Source: Astrothelium macrocarpum (lineage: Eukaryota; Ascomycota; Dothideomycetes; Trypetheliales; Trypetheliaceae). Taken from it: a DNA stretch of 64,000 bases. Below, piece by piece: positions 35,326 to 45,475 of the stretch. The notes beneath the pieces were generated by a model. It was not told the origin of the DNA and did no database searches. It was given only the letters and a program-made list of their open reading frames with translations. Position 1 is the first letter of the stretch, and each line of letters begins with the position of its first letter. Where the stretch lies: the NCBI GenBank assembly GCA_021030915.1, contig JAGEMR010000109.1, positions 35,794 through 99,793 on the forward strand, read 5' to 3'. The translations under genes were made by a program, and so were the position numbers.

Positions 35326-37101
35326 ATGCCTGGCGCTATCAAACAATCCAAGAATCAGTATCGAAGGCAGCAAGCTAAGAAGAAGCGAGCTGAGGCAAGT
35401 GAAAACTTCTTCGATACTTCATCGCTAACATTTGAACAGGCAGCAACTTCAAATGACCCTACAGAATCATCAGAATCAAATTTAGAGACCGAATCTACAG
35501 GGGCCCAGGCAGCAGCACCTCCTGAACGACGCCCAGAAAATAGTAGCGTACACGATGGAGATGGGATAATTGACCCCGAAGTATCCAACGTAGCCTTTGC
35601 TACGGATATCGATGAATCAAACCCACTGTACGATCAATACAAGGATATCTTGGGCAAATTCAGTCAGCCAGATAAGGAAGATCCATCAAATAAGGAGCCT
35701 GAGAAACCCCAGGTATTCTTCGATGATGATGACGACATTCCGGATGAGGACCAGGAGAATGGGCAACCAAAATTGTCCAAAAAGGCACGCAAGCAGCAAA
35801 ATAAGCTGTCAATAGCGGAACTTAAGGCTGTGGTCACATATCCAGAAATGGTGGAATGGACTGATGCAGATGCATCAGATCCAAAGCTTCTTGTTGCGCT
35901 CAAGTCCTACCGTAACGTTGTCCCGGTTCCAAGTCACTGGTCACTCAAACGTGAATATCTTTCGTCAAAACGAGGAATTGAGAAGCCACCGTTTCAGCTT
36001 CCAAAGTTCATTGCGGATACTGGAATTGCTGAGATGCGCGACGCTGTGCTCGAGAAACAAGAGCAACAAACGCTGAAACAAAAACAGCGGGAGCGTGTAC
36101 AAGGGAAGCTAGGAAAGCTTGACATTGATTATCAAAAACTATACGAGGCTTTCTTTCGCTTCCAAACGAAGCCTGAGCTTACTCGCTATGGAGAAGTCTA
36201 CTATGAGGGTAAAGAGTACGAAACTAATCTACGGCATTTACGTCCAGGCGAGTTGAGCGAAGAGCTCAAAGAGGCTCTCAGTATTCCCCCAGGCGCACCA
36301 CCTCCTTGGCTCATCAACCAGCAAAGATGTGGTCCTCCACCATCATATCCCGCACTCAAGATCCCTGGGTTGAATGCACCACCTCCACCTGGGGCACAAT
36401 GGGGCTTTCATCCTGGTGGCTACGGCAAGCCACCTGTAGATGAATATAACCGACCGCTGTATGGAGGTGATATTTTTGGCGTTTTGCAACCTCAACAGAA
36501 CCAACAACTGGGAGAGCCTGTAGAGAAGACACTATGGGGTGAATTACAACCACCTGAAGAGGAGTCCGAAGAAGAAGAAGAGGAGGAGGAGGATGATGAT
36601 GAAGAAGACGAAGGAGGGGATGAGGAAGAAGAAACCAAGAAAGGTTTGGATACAACAGGGATTCCATCTGCTGCGATTGCAGAGCATGGCGGCGCAGACA
36701 TTGAGCAAAGAGCGGATGATGATGATGAAGCTACGCAAGCTAAGTCAGCTTACACAGTTCTACCAGAACACAACATTCAAACCCAAGGCTTCTTTGGTGG
36801 TGAGCGCGCTTATGATCTCAAGGGCGGGCAGGCTAATGAGCGCAATCTTCCTGTTTTGGGTCAAGAAGATCGAAATAGTCGGAAGCGTAAGGTGGGTGAT
36901 GTGGATGTTTCTGTGGACGTGGATGCCCTTCAAAGAGATGATAAATTAAGCTCGGATGAGATTAGAAGACAATATGATAGTCAGCGAAAGGAGCAGGGGC
37001 AATGGGCAGGAAGAGTCGATCAAGATGACTTGAGCCAAATGATAGCTGAAGAGAGCCGTAAGCGGCAGAAGAAGGACGAAGAGCGAAGGAAGAGGCGATA
37101 G
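35326..37101 (+). CDS. CUS1: Splicing factor 3B subunit 2 (SF3b145/Cus1)
   Basis: An intronless gene of 591 aa. A basic start (MPGAIKQSKNQYRRQQAKKK) and acidic stretches precede the conserved core. Around residues 145-290 lie VEWTDADASDPKLLVALKSY and RNVVPVPSHW, the DUF382 region. The Pro-rich PSP block follows (PPPWLINQQRCGPPPSYP, LKIPGLNAP, GGYGKPP). A long Glu/Asp tract near residues 405-440 and a Lys/Arg-rich C-terminus complete it. SF3B2 is part of the SF3b complex of U2 snRNP that anchors the branch site during spliceosome assembly. Confidence 0.95.
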   Translation: MPGAIKQSKNQYRRQQAKKKRAEASENFFDTSSLTFEQAATSNDPTESSESNLETESTGAQAAAPPERRPENSSVHDGDGIIDPEVSNVAFATDIDESNPLYDQYKDILGKFSQPDKEDPSNKEPEKPQVFFDDDDDIPDEDQENGQPKLSKKARKQQNKLSIAELKAVVTYPEMVEWTDADASDPKLLVALKSYRNVVPVPSHWSLKREYLSSKRGIEKPPFQLPKFIADTGIAEMRDAVLEKQEQQTLKQKQRERVQGKLGKLDIDYQKLYEAFFRFQTKPELTRYGEVYYEGKEYETNLRHLRPGELSEELKEALSIPPGAPPPWLINQQRCGPPPSYPALKIPGLNAPPPPGAQWGFHPGGYGKPPVDEYNRPLYGGDIFGVLQPQQNQQLGEPVEKTLWGELQPPEEESEEEEEEEEDDDEEDEGGDEEEETKKGLDTTGIPSAAIAEHGGADIEQRADDDDEATQAKSAYTVLPEHNIQTQGFFGGERAYDLKGGQANERNLPVLGQEDRNSRKRKVGDVDVSVDVDALQRDDKLSSDEIRRQYDSQRKEQGQWAGRVDQDDLSQMIAEESRKRQKKDEERRKRR

Positions 37102-37675
37102 ATCGTACAAGCCGGAGCTACAAGAGAGAAGATTATTCACTGTACAACAATTGCATAGTCAGCATTAGGGGCGGAGCTGCTGAGACATGATACCCAGAAA
37201 GATAATTGCATTCTTGACTTTCAAGACTTCCTTGGACTTAAGTGGACGGCTCTACTATTCATCTGGACACTAAAACGATTCACTGAATGGCTATACTAAA
37301 AAATGTAGAAGGCTTGGCGGTAGTTTCAGACTGAGATCGAGGGAAAGACACATAATATACATACAGGCCACTTCCAGCAGCACAAGAGCTTTCGCAGACC
37401 TCATGGGAGAAACCTACATCTGACTGGCTAATTTGAATGAGCTGCTTCATTGGGGGGGCTGGGGAGCTACCGATGGAAAACTTGAATAGGTCATGTGATT
37501 TGGAGCCGCATCGTTAATTTTGACCGACCAAAGCGCGTCGAGCTTTTTCCGCCGCACTGCAAGCAACACCTCTATTCCCTCATCCATCGCCCCATTACGG
37601 AACTCTGCGAAACGCAACTGCCTCTTACTTTCACAACTCACTTATAGTAGAGGTAGATCTGATTTACGTTCCAAC
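37102..37675. other. Intergenic between CUS1 and the RS-rich gene
   Basis: A 574-base gap between co-oriented genes. No gene seen. Confidence 0.5.
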
Positions 37676-39396
37676 ATGGATAACGACCGTGATCGAAGGT
37701 GTGTTCTAGCCTTTTGCTCCTCGGAGGCCGAGTCGAAAGCAACCCCTCCACGGCACAGTACTAAGATCTGAGGTACAGGACTTACGACCGTGATTCTACT
37801 TTCCATGGAGAGACCTACCGCCCCTCGGGTGGCCGTTCGCCTCCTCCACGAGATGACTACCGCCCCAGGCCACCTCCTATGGACACCTACGTTCCTTCAA
37901 CGTCTCGAGCAGCCAGACCTCGAAGCCGCTCAAGGGAGCGCTTTCGCGCGAGATCACGGAGTCCAGGCGGGGTACCATACCGCGGTCGCCAACGATCACC
38001 TCCCCCACGTCGAGGTTATTCACCACGAAGGTCTGACTATAGATATGACGAGCGGCCGCGTTCGCCTCCAGCAAGGAGCTATAGAACAGATGATAGATTC
38101 ACCGAACGCTCCCCAAGGTATGCAAGAGAAAGAAGTCCAATAGCTCTGAAGCGCAGTCGGGAAGTATCCCCGGTAGGCAGTCGAGGCAGATCTCCTCCAC
38201 CAGCTAAAAGGGAGAGGCTCGCTTCTCCACGTCGCGGGAGGTACGACGATTATCCACCTCGATCAGACAGGTTAGTTGTTAGATCAATACAGCACAAAGC
38301 CTCATACCAGCGTGGGATTAATGTTTTTGGTTACAGACGCGAGCTTTCACCTCCACGTAACTCGCGTCGTTCGCCACGGGGTTATCGCCCTCGGTCTCGC
38401 TCGCCTCCCTACCGCTCAGAGCGTGTTGACCCGTATGCTGTGGATGACTGGAGAAGACGTTCACCTGATTCACGTGCTGTCCGTGACCGTGTCTCTGGCG
38501 AGGCATCTCAAGACACTTCTCGACGCTCCTCTCCACCAGCGCATCCGAGTAGGGCAGCCATTCAAGCTGAACCGGAACAGTACCCTCCACCCCGACAACA
38601 CGAGTCGCCTGCGCCCCGTGACTATCCCCCAAATGGTGACAGCCGTGGTTCAGCTCCCTACCGCAATGGTGAACCCCCTCGTGGCCCACCAGCTTCCCGC
38701 CCGTACGGAGGCCCTCCTCCAAGCGGTCCTTCTTCTTCTCAAGTCTCAATGTCTGCCCATAATCGTCCGGGTAGCACTTCTGTTCTCTCCGCGCCCTCTC
38801 ACCCTCGTGGGGGCCGTGGCGGATACCGAGGTGACTACGGCTCACGGGAAGCCCCCTCACGAGATCCATATATCCGTGACTATTCTACCGGCCCTCCTCC
38901 ACCCCGTCGCGGCTCATTCGGAGCGCCTCGTGGTCGCGGAGGACCTCCACCACCCTATGAAGGCGGCTTACCCTCCGGACCCCGTGGTGGACATAGTGGT
39001 GGCCATCATCCCTACGGACCGCCCCCATCGTTCCGTGGCAATAATAGCAGTTCCACCACTTACCCGCGCACGCAGCGGTTCAATACTAAACCTGATACTA
39101 GCAGTTCTTCTCGCACTAATGGTGCGGAGCAGTACCTGTCTGATCTCCCAGAGGTTGTGCCGGGAGGGCGGAAGATGCCGGATTCGTACGACACAAGCAA
39201 GATCAATCGGTTGGAGGAAGAGGCGCGGAAGTTGCGTGAGGCGATTGCGGAGAAGGAATCGAAGGGCAGGCAGAGTGTTCGAGACTGGGATCGCTTGCAG
39301 CGCGAGAGCGACACGGCAGGGTTGAAGGCGGAGTTGGCAGAGCAGCATTTGCGGTCACTGAATGGCGAGGACGAGGCTGGTGGTGCGGCTTTTTAG
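37676..39396 (+). CDS. Arg/Ser/Pro-rich (RS-like) protein with a C-terminal helix
   Basis: Exons 37676-37698, 37779-38270 and 38337-39396 give 524 aa. The start MDNDRDRRTYDRDS needs the first splice. The second intron (66 nt, GTTAGT...TACAG) is stop-free and in frame, so retention would add 22 residues. The protein is dominated by RS, SP, RG and PRR motifs, with repeated YGGPPPSGPSSS- and RGGPPPPYEGG-type low complexity. A conserved-looking end carries NRLEEEARKLREAIAEKE and a following charged helix. It resembles nuclear RNA-processing or SRRM-like proteins, but no RRM or zinc finger is present. A role beside its SF3B2 neighbour is only a suggestion. Confidence 0.75.
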
Positions 39397-39831
39397 ATGG
39401 GCAGAATTGAGGCGATGAGTGTGGATATGGAAAAGCAGAATGATTTGACACGATTTCGGGGAGCAATTGAGCAGGAAAAGCATTATCCATTAGAGCAGCT
39501 TGGGGAAGCCATCGGTGATTGACGATGATGAATTAGTTGAGCCTCGCCAGATTGTGCACACTGAGCATTCTTTACGGTCGACTTGAATTAGACGAGCGGC
39601 GGTAATTAGATATTTTCGGTAAAAAGCAATTGTCCACTTTCCAAATCCATTTTCAAATTATGTCAAGCAGGCCTAAGACCATGTTTTTCCTGAATTGAAA
39701 GTTAAATAACATATGTAGACTACATTCATACTCTTACACCGTTCATCACAAATCCAAAAACTCCATGCTTAATGGAAATGCGGTTGGATCAGTTTCAAAA
39801 TCCAAGGTGGACCTTTGGCATTACTGCACAT
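39397..39831. other. Intergenic between convergent genes
   Basis: A 435-base gap between the ends of the RS-rich gene and VPS55; presumed 3' regions. Nothing else seen. Confidence 0.5.
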
Positions 39832-40390
39832 CTAAAATTCCTGCTCTTCCTGGAAAAACATAGTGAAGCATATGATGGTCGCATAGATCAACAATCCGCC
39901 AATGATAGACATGACCATGGCGGCATACGTGATCAGATAGCAATGTGCAAGTAACGCCGGCAAAGCTATACATCAGCAATCAGCGCAATCTCAATCTCAT
40001 AGCAGTTGATGCGAGTATCAAGTCCACTGCTCTCCCAACAAACCAAGCAAAAATGGAGTGACAGATAGGGTAGACAAACAACACTTACCGATCCCCATAA
40101 CTACCAAGAACCCAGTCAAGAACCGGCCAAAATCCACAATCCCGTTGCTCCCGCCATCCATAAAGTCATCGGTATTTTGGGCCCGGCCGCACAGCCAGTT
40201 CGGCACGGGCGCGATCACATACGTCGCTACGACGAGTAGCGTCAGGTAGTTCTTCCAGAGCGCGGAGGAGAGGATGACAAGGAGGAAGCCGATGGCGAGG
40301 ACCTATCAAGATCTATGAGCTGAATTCTTTAGGGTAAGGTTGGGAGAAGCGTACGAAGGAGAGAGCGATGATGGTTTTGAGGCCGGCCAT
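39832..40390 (-). CDS. VPS55: Vps55 / LEPROT-family endosomal membrane protein
   Basis: Exons 40390-40355, 40302-40089 and 39965-39832 total 384 nt, 127 aa. The protein begins MAGLKTIIALSFVLAIGF and has four hydrophobic segments, with the hallmark VATYVIAPVPNWLCGR and DFGRFLTGFLVVMGIALP blocks and the end SIIGGLLIYATIICFTMFFQ. Length and order match the family exactly. Vps55 works with Vps68 in sorting from late endosome to vacuole. It shares an upstream region with the proteasome gene PRE5. Confidence 0.96.
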
Positions 40391-40804
40391 GGCCGTAGGT
40401 CGGATGGCTTTGGCCGAGAAGTGGTTTGATGGGATTGGAAGGGATTTGAAAGGACTGTAGTAGGTCGGATTATATCGTTGTATAATTCAACATGGGAATC
40501 GAAAGTGTTCTCGTCGGTGGGAAGCAGAGAACAGGTAGCTGAAGTTGAGTACCTGGGCTGGCTGGCTGGCGGTTGGCAAGGTTGACGCTCGGTGAGCTTA
40601 TGCCAGGGCTACCCACAGAGAAACGGGAGCTTCTGACGCGCGGTTGTTGCTGGCTGGAGCTTCGACATCGTAAATCATTTCTGCTCATTCACATCCACAT
40701 CCTCTGCCTTTTAGTTTCTCCTCTAAAACCCTTTCCCTCATTTCGATTTACAATACAGACCGACAGCTCGATAATTCACCGCCTGACCCCCTCTCAACAC
40801 CATA
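40391..40804. promoter_or_regulatory. Bidirectional promoter region, VPS55 / PRE5
   Basis: 414 bases separate the two divergent start codons. The half near PRE5 is pyrimidine-rich (40680-40800), as is common upstream of fungal starts. No proteasome-box element is recognised with confidence. Confidence 0.45.
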
Positions 40805-41714
40805 ATGTTCCGCAATAACTATGACAACGATTCAGTTACCTTGTAAGGCTTACAACCCTTGAAGTTTCTATCCTATTTTCAGAGTATCTGATCTATTTCC
40901 AGTTCGCCACAAGGACGAATATTTCAAGTGGAATACGCGCAAGAAGCAGTAAAGCAGGGTTCAGTTGTCGTTGGGATCGTGAGCAAAACACATGCCGTCC
41001 TCGCCGCATTAAAGGTACAGAGGCTTCACCCCGTTCTTCCCCACTTAAAATCAGCACAAGAACATTCTGAACTAACACCACTCCCTACAACAGCGCAACG
41101 CCGAAGAACTCTCCTCCTACCAAAAAAAGATCATCGAAATCGACACGCACTACGGCATCGCGCTCGCGGGGCTCGCCTCCGACGCCCGCGTCCTCTCCAA
41201 CTTCATGAAGCAGCAGTCGCTGGCGTCGCGCCTCACGTACGCGCGGCCCATGCAGCTGGCGGACATGACGGCGCGCATCGGCGACCGCGCGCAGATCAAC
41301 ACGCAGCAGTACGGCAAACGGCCGTACGGCATCGGCCTCCTCGTGGCCGGCGTCGACGCCACGGGGCCGCACCTCTTCGAGTTCCAGCCCAGCGGCGTCA
41401 CGCAGGAGATGGTGGCGTGCGGCATCGGCGCGCGCAGCCAGATGGCGCGCACGTATCTCGAGCGGCATCTGGAGGAGTTTGAGGGGAGTGATCGGGAGGC
41501 GTTGATTCGGCATGCGTTGAGAGCGCTGAAGGAGAGTCTGAGCCAGGATAAGGAGCTGACGGTGGATAATACGAGTTTGGGGGTGGTGGGCGTCGGGGGC
41601 GCGAAGGAGAGGTTTAGGTTGTATGAGGGGCAGGAGATTCAGGGATGGTTGGAGACGACGTTTGAGAATCAGCCGAGTGTGCAGGATGCGGAGGGGATGG
41701 ATGTGGATCAATGA
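40805..41714 (+). CDS. PRE5: 20S proteasome subunit alpha-6 (Pre5/PSMA1)
   Basis: Exons 40805-40842, 40903-41014 and 41094-41714 total 771 nt, 256 aa. The N-terminus reads MFRNNYDNDSVTLFSPQGRI followed by FQVEYAQEAVKQG, the proteasome alpha-type signature. Other blocks are ALAGLASDARVLSNFMKQQS and YGKRPYGIGLLVAGVD. The length is typical. The subunit is part of the outer alpha ring of the core particle. Codon use changes sharply inside the last exon: until about 41450 all His, Asp, Asn, Tyr, Phe and Ile codons I checked end in C; after that they end in T, and Leu moves from CTC to TTG/CTG. Confidence 0.97.
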
Positions 41715-42030
41715 GAGATGGGGTAGGTGTGTGGGATGAATAGGTGGTGAGCAGTGGTGCCTGAGTGTATGCCATGTGGCTCATTCTGTTGGTCGTGGAA
41801 CTGGAGTGCCATGCAAGTCATACAACGGCCATATTTTACTCTTGAGCCATAGACGACTGTAATATACATTTTTGACCTGCAAACAATACATTAGACGTGA
41901 AAGCATCTGGTCCATCCAGCCGCTTTCTTGCACGTGACCTGGCATGCTCTACGCGTTTGGCCCGCATTGGTTGACGCGACTTCCATTTACTATGCTCTGG
42001 CCTGGTAAATGCATCGCATGAACCACAATA
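41715..42030. other. Intergenic between PRE5 and the CENP-W-like gene
   Basis: 316 bases that hold the PRE5 3' region and the CENP-W promoter. Nothing else recognised. Confidence 0.5.
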
Positions 42031-42466
42031 ATGGCAGCTTCACAATCGCTCTACCCGAGATCGACTGTCAAACGCATTGTCAAAGCGCACAGTGGCCGGC
42101 CTCTCACGAAGAATGTTGATATTATGGTAAGTCAATCAGGAGCTTGCGATGCGTGTTGTTGACTGCTAAATACATCCTTTACAGATCTTTCTTGATTATG
42201 CACTTTTCATCCAAGAGTACGATGCGTGAATTCATTTCGTTTTTTTTTTTTTCTTTTGGTGAAAACATGCTGATGTTGTACGAAGTGTGATGAGGGAAGC
42301 ATCCATTCGCGCAAAGCAGGCAGGTGAGCGTGGCATCTCGGCCAAAACGATCAGAAAGGTCACAGAAGTACGTTCGTTCATATTTCTCTAGAAACCCCTT
42401 CTTATTGCTCTGAAAGGATCTGATACTGATATTATGTAGCCGTCTCTGCGGAAATTCAAAGGCTAG
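42031..42466 (+). CDS. CENP-W-like histone-fold kinetochore protein
   Basis: Four tiny exons (42031-42126, 42185-42216, 42286-42367, 42440-42466) total 237 nt, 78 aa. No single exon exceeds 32 codons, so simple ORF scans miss it. The product begins MAASQSLYPRSTVKRIVKAH, continues RPLTKNVDIMIFLDYALFIQ and MREASIRAKQAGERGIS, and ends KVTEPSLRKFKG. This matches fungal CENP-W/Wip1 (one small histone fold). CENP-W pairs with CENP-T at the inner kinetochore and binds centromeric DNA. The second intron (42217-42285) contains a run of T. Donors and acceptors are all canonical and phases agree. Confidence 0.88.
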
Positions 42467-43364
42467 TTTATGGAATGGAACGACACGATTTATGATGATT
42501 ATTTTCTCTTTTCATGAGAAAGAGTTAACGCGCTTCTTGCTGTTCATTGGAAATAGAAGGCATCGACGCTTGAAGTCGGAGCTGCGGACGTGGTTCAGAC
42601 CATGCTATGTTCGAAGACAACACATTCCATGATACCGACCCGCTCGTATCTTCAAGCGAACTAGGGTAAATCTTGTATTGATTATGGACTTTTCTTCCAT
42701 GAAAGAAGGCCTTGGTGGTCGACTAAACTTTGAAATAAGTGAATCATTGGTTCGCTCTGTGAACGCTTCGAGTCAGCGCCATCACCCAGCTCTGATAGGT
42801 TCCTTGAGTGACTGTCGGTTCAAAAATCCTCTTCCTCCACTCGATTAACAATCCAACGGACCAGAACCTTTATTGGAGCCTAACCTTCCATATGAACACC
42901 ACTGCAGCTTCTGTATACTTATGAATTTATGCTAGGCAAAAATCAACTTGACATGCTGACAAGCTTTGAGACCAGATCCATCCCCAACGACACATCCATC
43001 TCTGGAGACATCTTTCGGGTTCTAGGTACTCATGTTCAACAAATCGATGAAGGTTCTAACACATGCATGGTTGGACACCAGACTGTAAAAAATGTTTCCA
43101 CGTTCTAGCGAACTTTCTTGCATATTTGAATAGAGCATTTGCTGTTTGTCTCATTTTCCGTTCTTTATAAATCGACTGAAAACTGCCGAAGTCCCAACTC
43201 TGCCCCTCACAGATACCGTATTGCAGAAAATTCAACGTTGGCGCAAAAATCGAAAGAACCAAAGACCGACCACTGGCCTTCCAAAGACTCAACAGCTCTT
43301 CTATCAGGCGAGAGCTGATCCTAGTGAACTTGTTGCGGAAATCATAGCTATCCCAAAAAGTTCG
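42467..43364. other. Region upstream of the coiled-coil gene, possibly with small exons
   Basis: About 900 bases without a resolved gene. Two stretches look coding: 42607-42665 (an ATG reading MFEDNTFHDTDPLVSSSEL) and 42953-43065 (reading DMLTSFETRSIPNDTS). The frame open from 43146 also runs into the next gene. They may be 5' exons of the coiled-coil gene, but I could not join them in phase. Confidence 0.35.
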
Positions 43365-44303
43365 ATGGAGCACATAGAGGAAGCAATGCCTGCTGGGGAG
43401 CCGTCCAAGAATGGGTCAGATGTGGACACTGAAAGCTTGTTTGAAATCGAAAGTCATGCATTTTCAGGCTCGGAAGGGTGGACTGAAATCCAGGAGGCAG
43501 TCGAAAATAAGGAAACGCGCGATCAGACTCCTCACTCGCCAGCAGACGTGAATGGACAGCCTAAAAGACTCTGCGAATATTTGACCGTATCAGAGATACT
43601 CGAGATATACGAAATCCGAGGATGGGCGGAATGGAAGCTCCGTAACATTGATCTTGAAAAGGTACGGTCATGCTGCGATTATCACCATGAGGCGTTGGAA
43701 AAATGTTTGGGTGGTCAAGAAGCCGAAAACACATGGCAGGACGATCATAAACAGTCCAGCTTCAGTGAGGCCAAGAGTACTCAGCGAGTTATCAGAGTTG
43801 TCCCAGGTGGATGTGAGTCAGATATTGTGAATAAGATCCTGAAGCAAGAAGAGTGGTCACCGTGGCAAATGGTGTTGATAATCAGACACCTCAGGAAATA
43901 CTGCACAAAGAAGATTGGCGCCCCAGATGGAGCGAATCAGTATGACCAATGCATTGAGGAGTTGCGCCAACAACTGGAGGACAGCAGATTCCGCAATGAG
44001 AGACTAACGACGTGGATCCGAACGATGCTGGGCCAGATCGGGGAGAATAGCAAATGCTCTGACCAGCCAGATGCGGCAGACGAGGACGTATACGGCACCG
44101 GATATAGCAAACAGGGATTGGAGACGGAAAACAAGAAGCTTCGGAACAAAATCAATGCCCTGCAGCAATTGGTAGACGAGAATAGGAGATTGGCTCACGA
44201 GAAGAAAAGCCAACACGAGGTTTTTGTTTCGACATTGAGCGAGATTGTGCGACACATTTCGGAAGCAATTGAACTAACCAAAGCGTTGGAACTGGGTTCT
44301 TAA
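43365..44303 (+). CDS. Unknown protein with C-terminal coiled coil
   Basis: The frame is open from at least 43146 to the stop at 44303. The first in-frame ATG is at 43365 (MEHIEEAMPAGEPSKNGSD), giving 312 aa; an upstream exon probably adds the segment with LQKIQRWRKNRKNQRP. The N-terminal half is acidic and Ser-rich. The middle includes LCEYLTVSEILEIYEIRGWA and a Trp-containing helix region. The last 120 residues are strongly helical and charged (CIEELRQQLEDSRFRNERL, ENKKLRNKINALQQLVDENR), a likely coiled coil. No family recognised. The neighbouring CENP-W gene might suggest a kinetochore or nuclear role, but adjacency is weak evidence in fungi. Confidence 0.6.
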   Translation: MEHIEEAMPAGEPSKNGSDVDTESLFEIESHAFSGSEGWTEIQEAVENKETRDQTPHSPADVNGQPKRLCEYLTVSEILEIYEIRGWAEWKLRNIDLEKVRSCCDYHHEALEKCLGGQEAENTWQDDHKQSSFSEAKSTQRVIRVVPGGCESDIVNKILKQEEWSPWQMVLIIRHLRKYCTKKIGAPDGANQYDQCIEELRQQLEDSRFRNERLTTWIRTMLGQIGENSKCSDQPDAADEDVYGTGYSKQGLETENKKLRNKINALQQLVDENRRLAHEKKSQHEVFVSTLSEIVRHISEAIELTKALELGS

Positions 44304-44507
44304 AGATCAAAACCGTCTTTTTGTAGAAAATGTCCAAGCCTTTGTTTAGTAGAGTAGTCAGATAATTCAATGGCGTCACAAAGGATGTCATAGACATGGA
44401 ACGCACAGAGTTGCTGTATGTGCACCTTATTGCCACGCGAAAGTGCGATGGACTTAGCGCGCCCAAGCGCGTCATCCTCTTTGCTCTTCTACTCGGCCCA
44501 CATCTAG

Positions 44508-45066
44508 TCTCTTCATCTCCACCAAACTGGATTCCTCCGCTTTTCCCACGTCTACGGCTTCCAGCTCCGTGTCCCAAAAGCGCAAAAACAATCATTCAAC
44601 TTCCTACGAAACTCATACAACCCTGACATTATCCCGTCCGCAGTACGCTTACTTGCATCTTTCTCTAATATCTTCGTCCTCAATACCTGTGAATAAAAGT
44701 AATAACGTCGACACTTCGAGTTTGCCGAATGCTACCGAGCTCGATGCATTGACAATCCGTACCCATCTCACAGCCGCTCTATCTTCTTTCCTTGGCCTCA
44801 CCGGCTCTGCGATTCCGATAGACATCTTGAAACATTCTGGTGTGACGAATGGACCAAATGATGTTTGGATCCGAGTGCCTTTTGAGGACGGAGCCGCTGT
44901 CGAAGCAGCTCTTGGAGCATGGGTGGGACAAGGGGATACAGAGGATGGAGGAATGTCAGGGTGGAGGATTGTAGAGAGGGGCAATTGGCTACTGGGGCTA
45001 GTTGGTGGAAGAGACGAGGCTCAAAAACTGTTTCATGGAAGCAAAAATGATAGCGAAGTTGGATGA
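44508..45066 (+). CDS. POP8: Pop8-like subunit of RNase P/MRP (start unresolved)
   Basis: The frame is open from 44458 to the stop at 45064-45066 but has no in-frame ATG before the conserved domain, so a first exon is needed. One option is ATG at 44448, spliced after 44470 to 44508, giving MDLARPSALFISTK; the donor GTCATC is weak. The core reads HTTLTLSRPQYAYLHLSL, then LDALTIRTHLTAALSSFLGL, IPIDILKHSG and VWIRVPFEDGAAVEAALGAW, ending GNWLLGLVG. This is the pattern I associate with fungal Pop8, a small protein of the RNase P and RNase MRP ribonucleoproteins that process tRNA and rRNA precursors. The end is convergent with RFC4. Confidence 0.7.
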
Positions 45067-45475
45067 AAGGAATCAGTCAGGTTGTGGACCTCCAGAGAAC
45101 TTTGCATGAAACCGTCATGGCCCTTTACACAAGATTCAATGCCCACCAAAAAAAAAGCATGAGCCAATGCTTCATCACTATAACAAGAAAAGTATGATCA
45201 TACATGGGCTACATGACTGAGTAAGCTAATGCCTGTATTTAGCTATCTCTACATGCTCGGGACTAAAGAACACCAGCGTCTCTGGCTGGACACACCGAAA
45301 CTCCATCTTTATGCTGTTATGGCACACACGAATAGATGGTCGCTGATGCATGAAAACGAACCGGATAACACCGTCTCCTAGACGTCGAAGATTTTCGTAG
45401 AAGGAGCAAGAAAAGTGTAGAAGATCGAACTGAAATGGACCAAATTGCCGTAGTCCGTCGAGGAGCAATTAATGT
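45067..45475. other. Intergenic between convergent POP8-like gene and RFC4
   Basis: 409 bases holding two 3' regions. Nothing else recognised. Confidence 0.5.

Noticed and set aside
41085..41711. Open frame of about 208 codons on the minus strand
   Set aside because: Antisense to PRE5 in GC-rich sequence; no family resemblance. The sense frame is a full proteasome subunit.
42238..42253. T-rich run as a possible terminator or repeat
   Set aside because: It lies inside the second intron of the CENP-W-like gene and is a plain pyrimidine tract.
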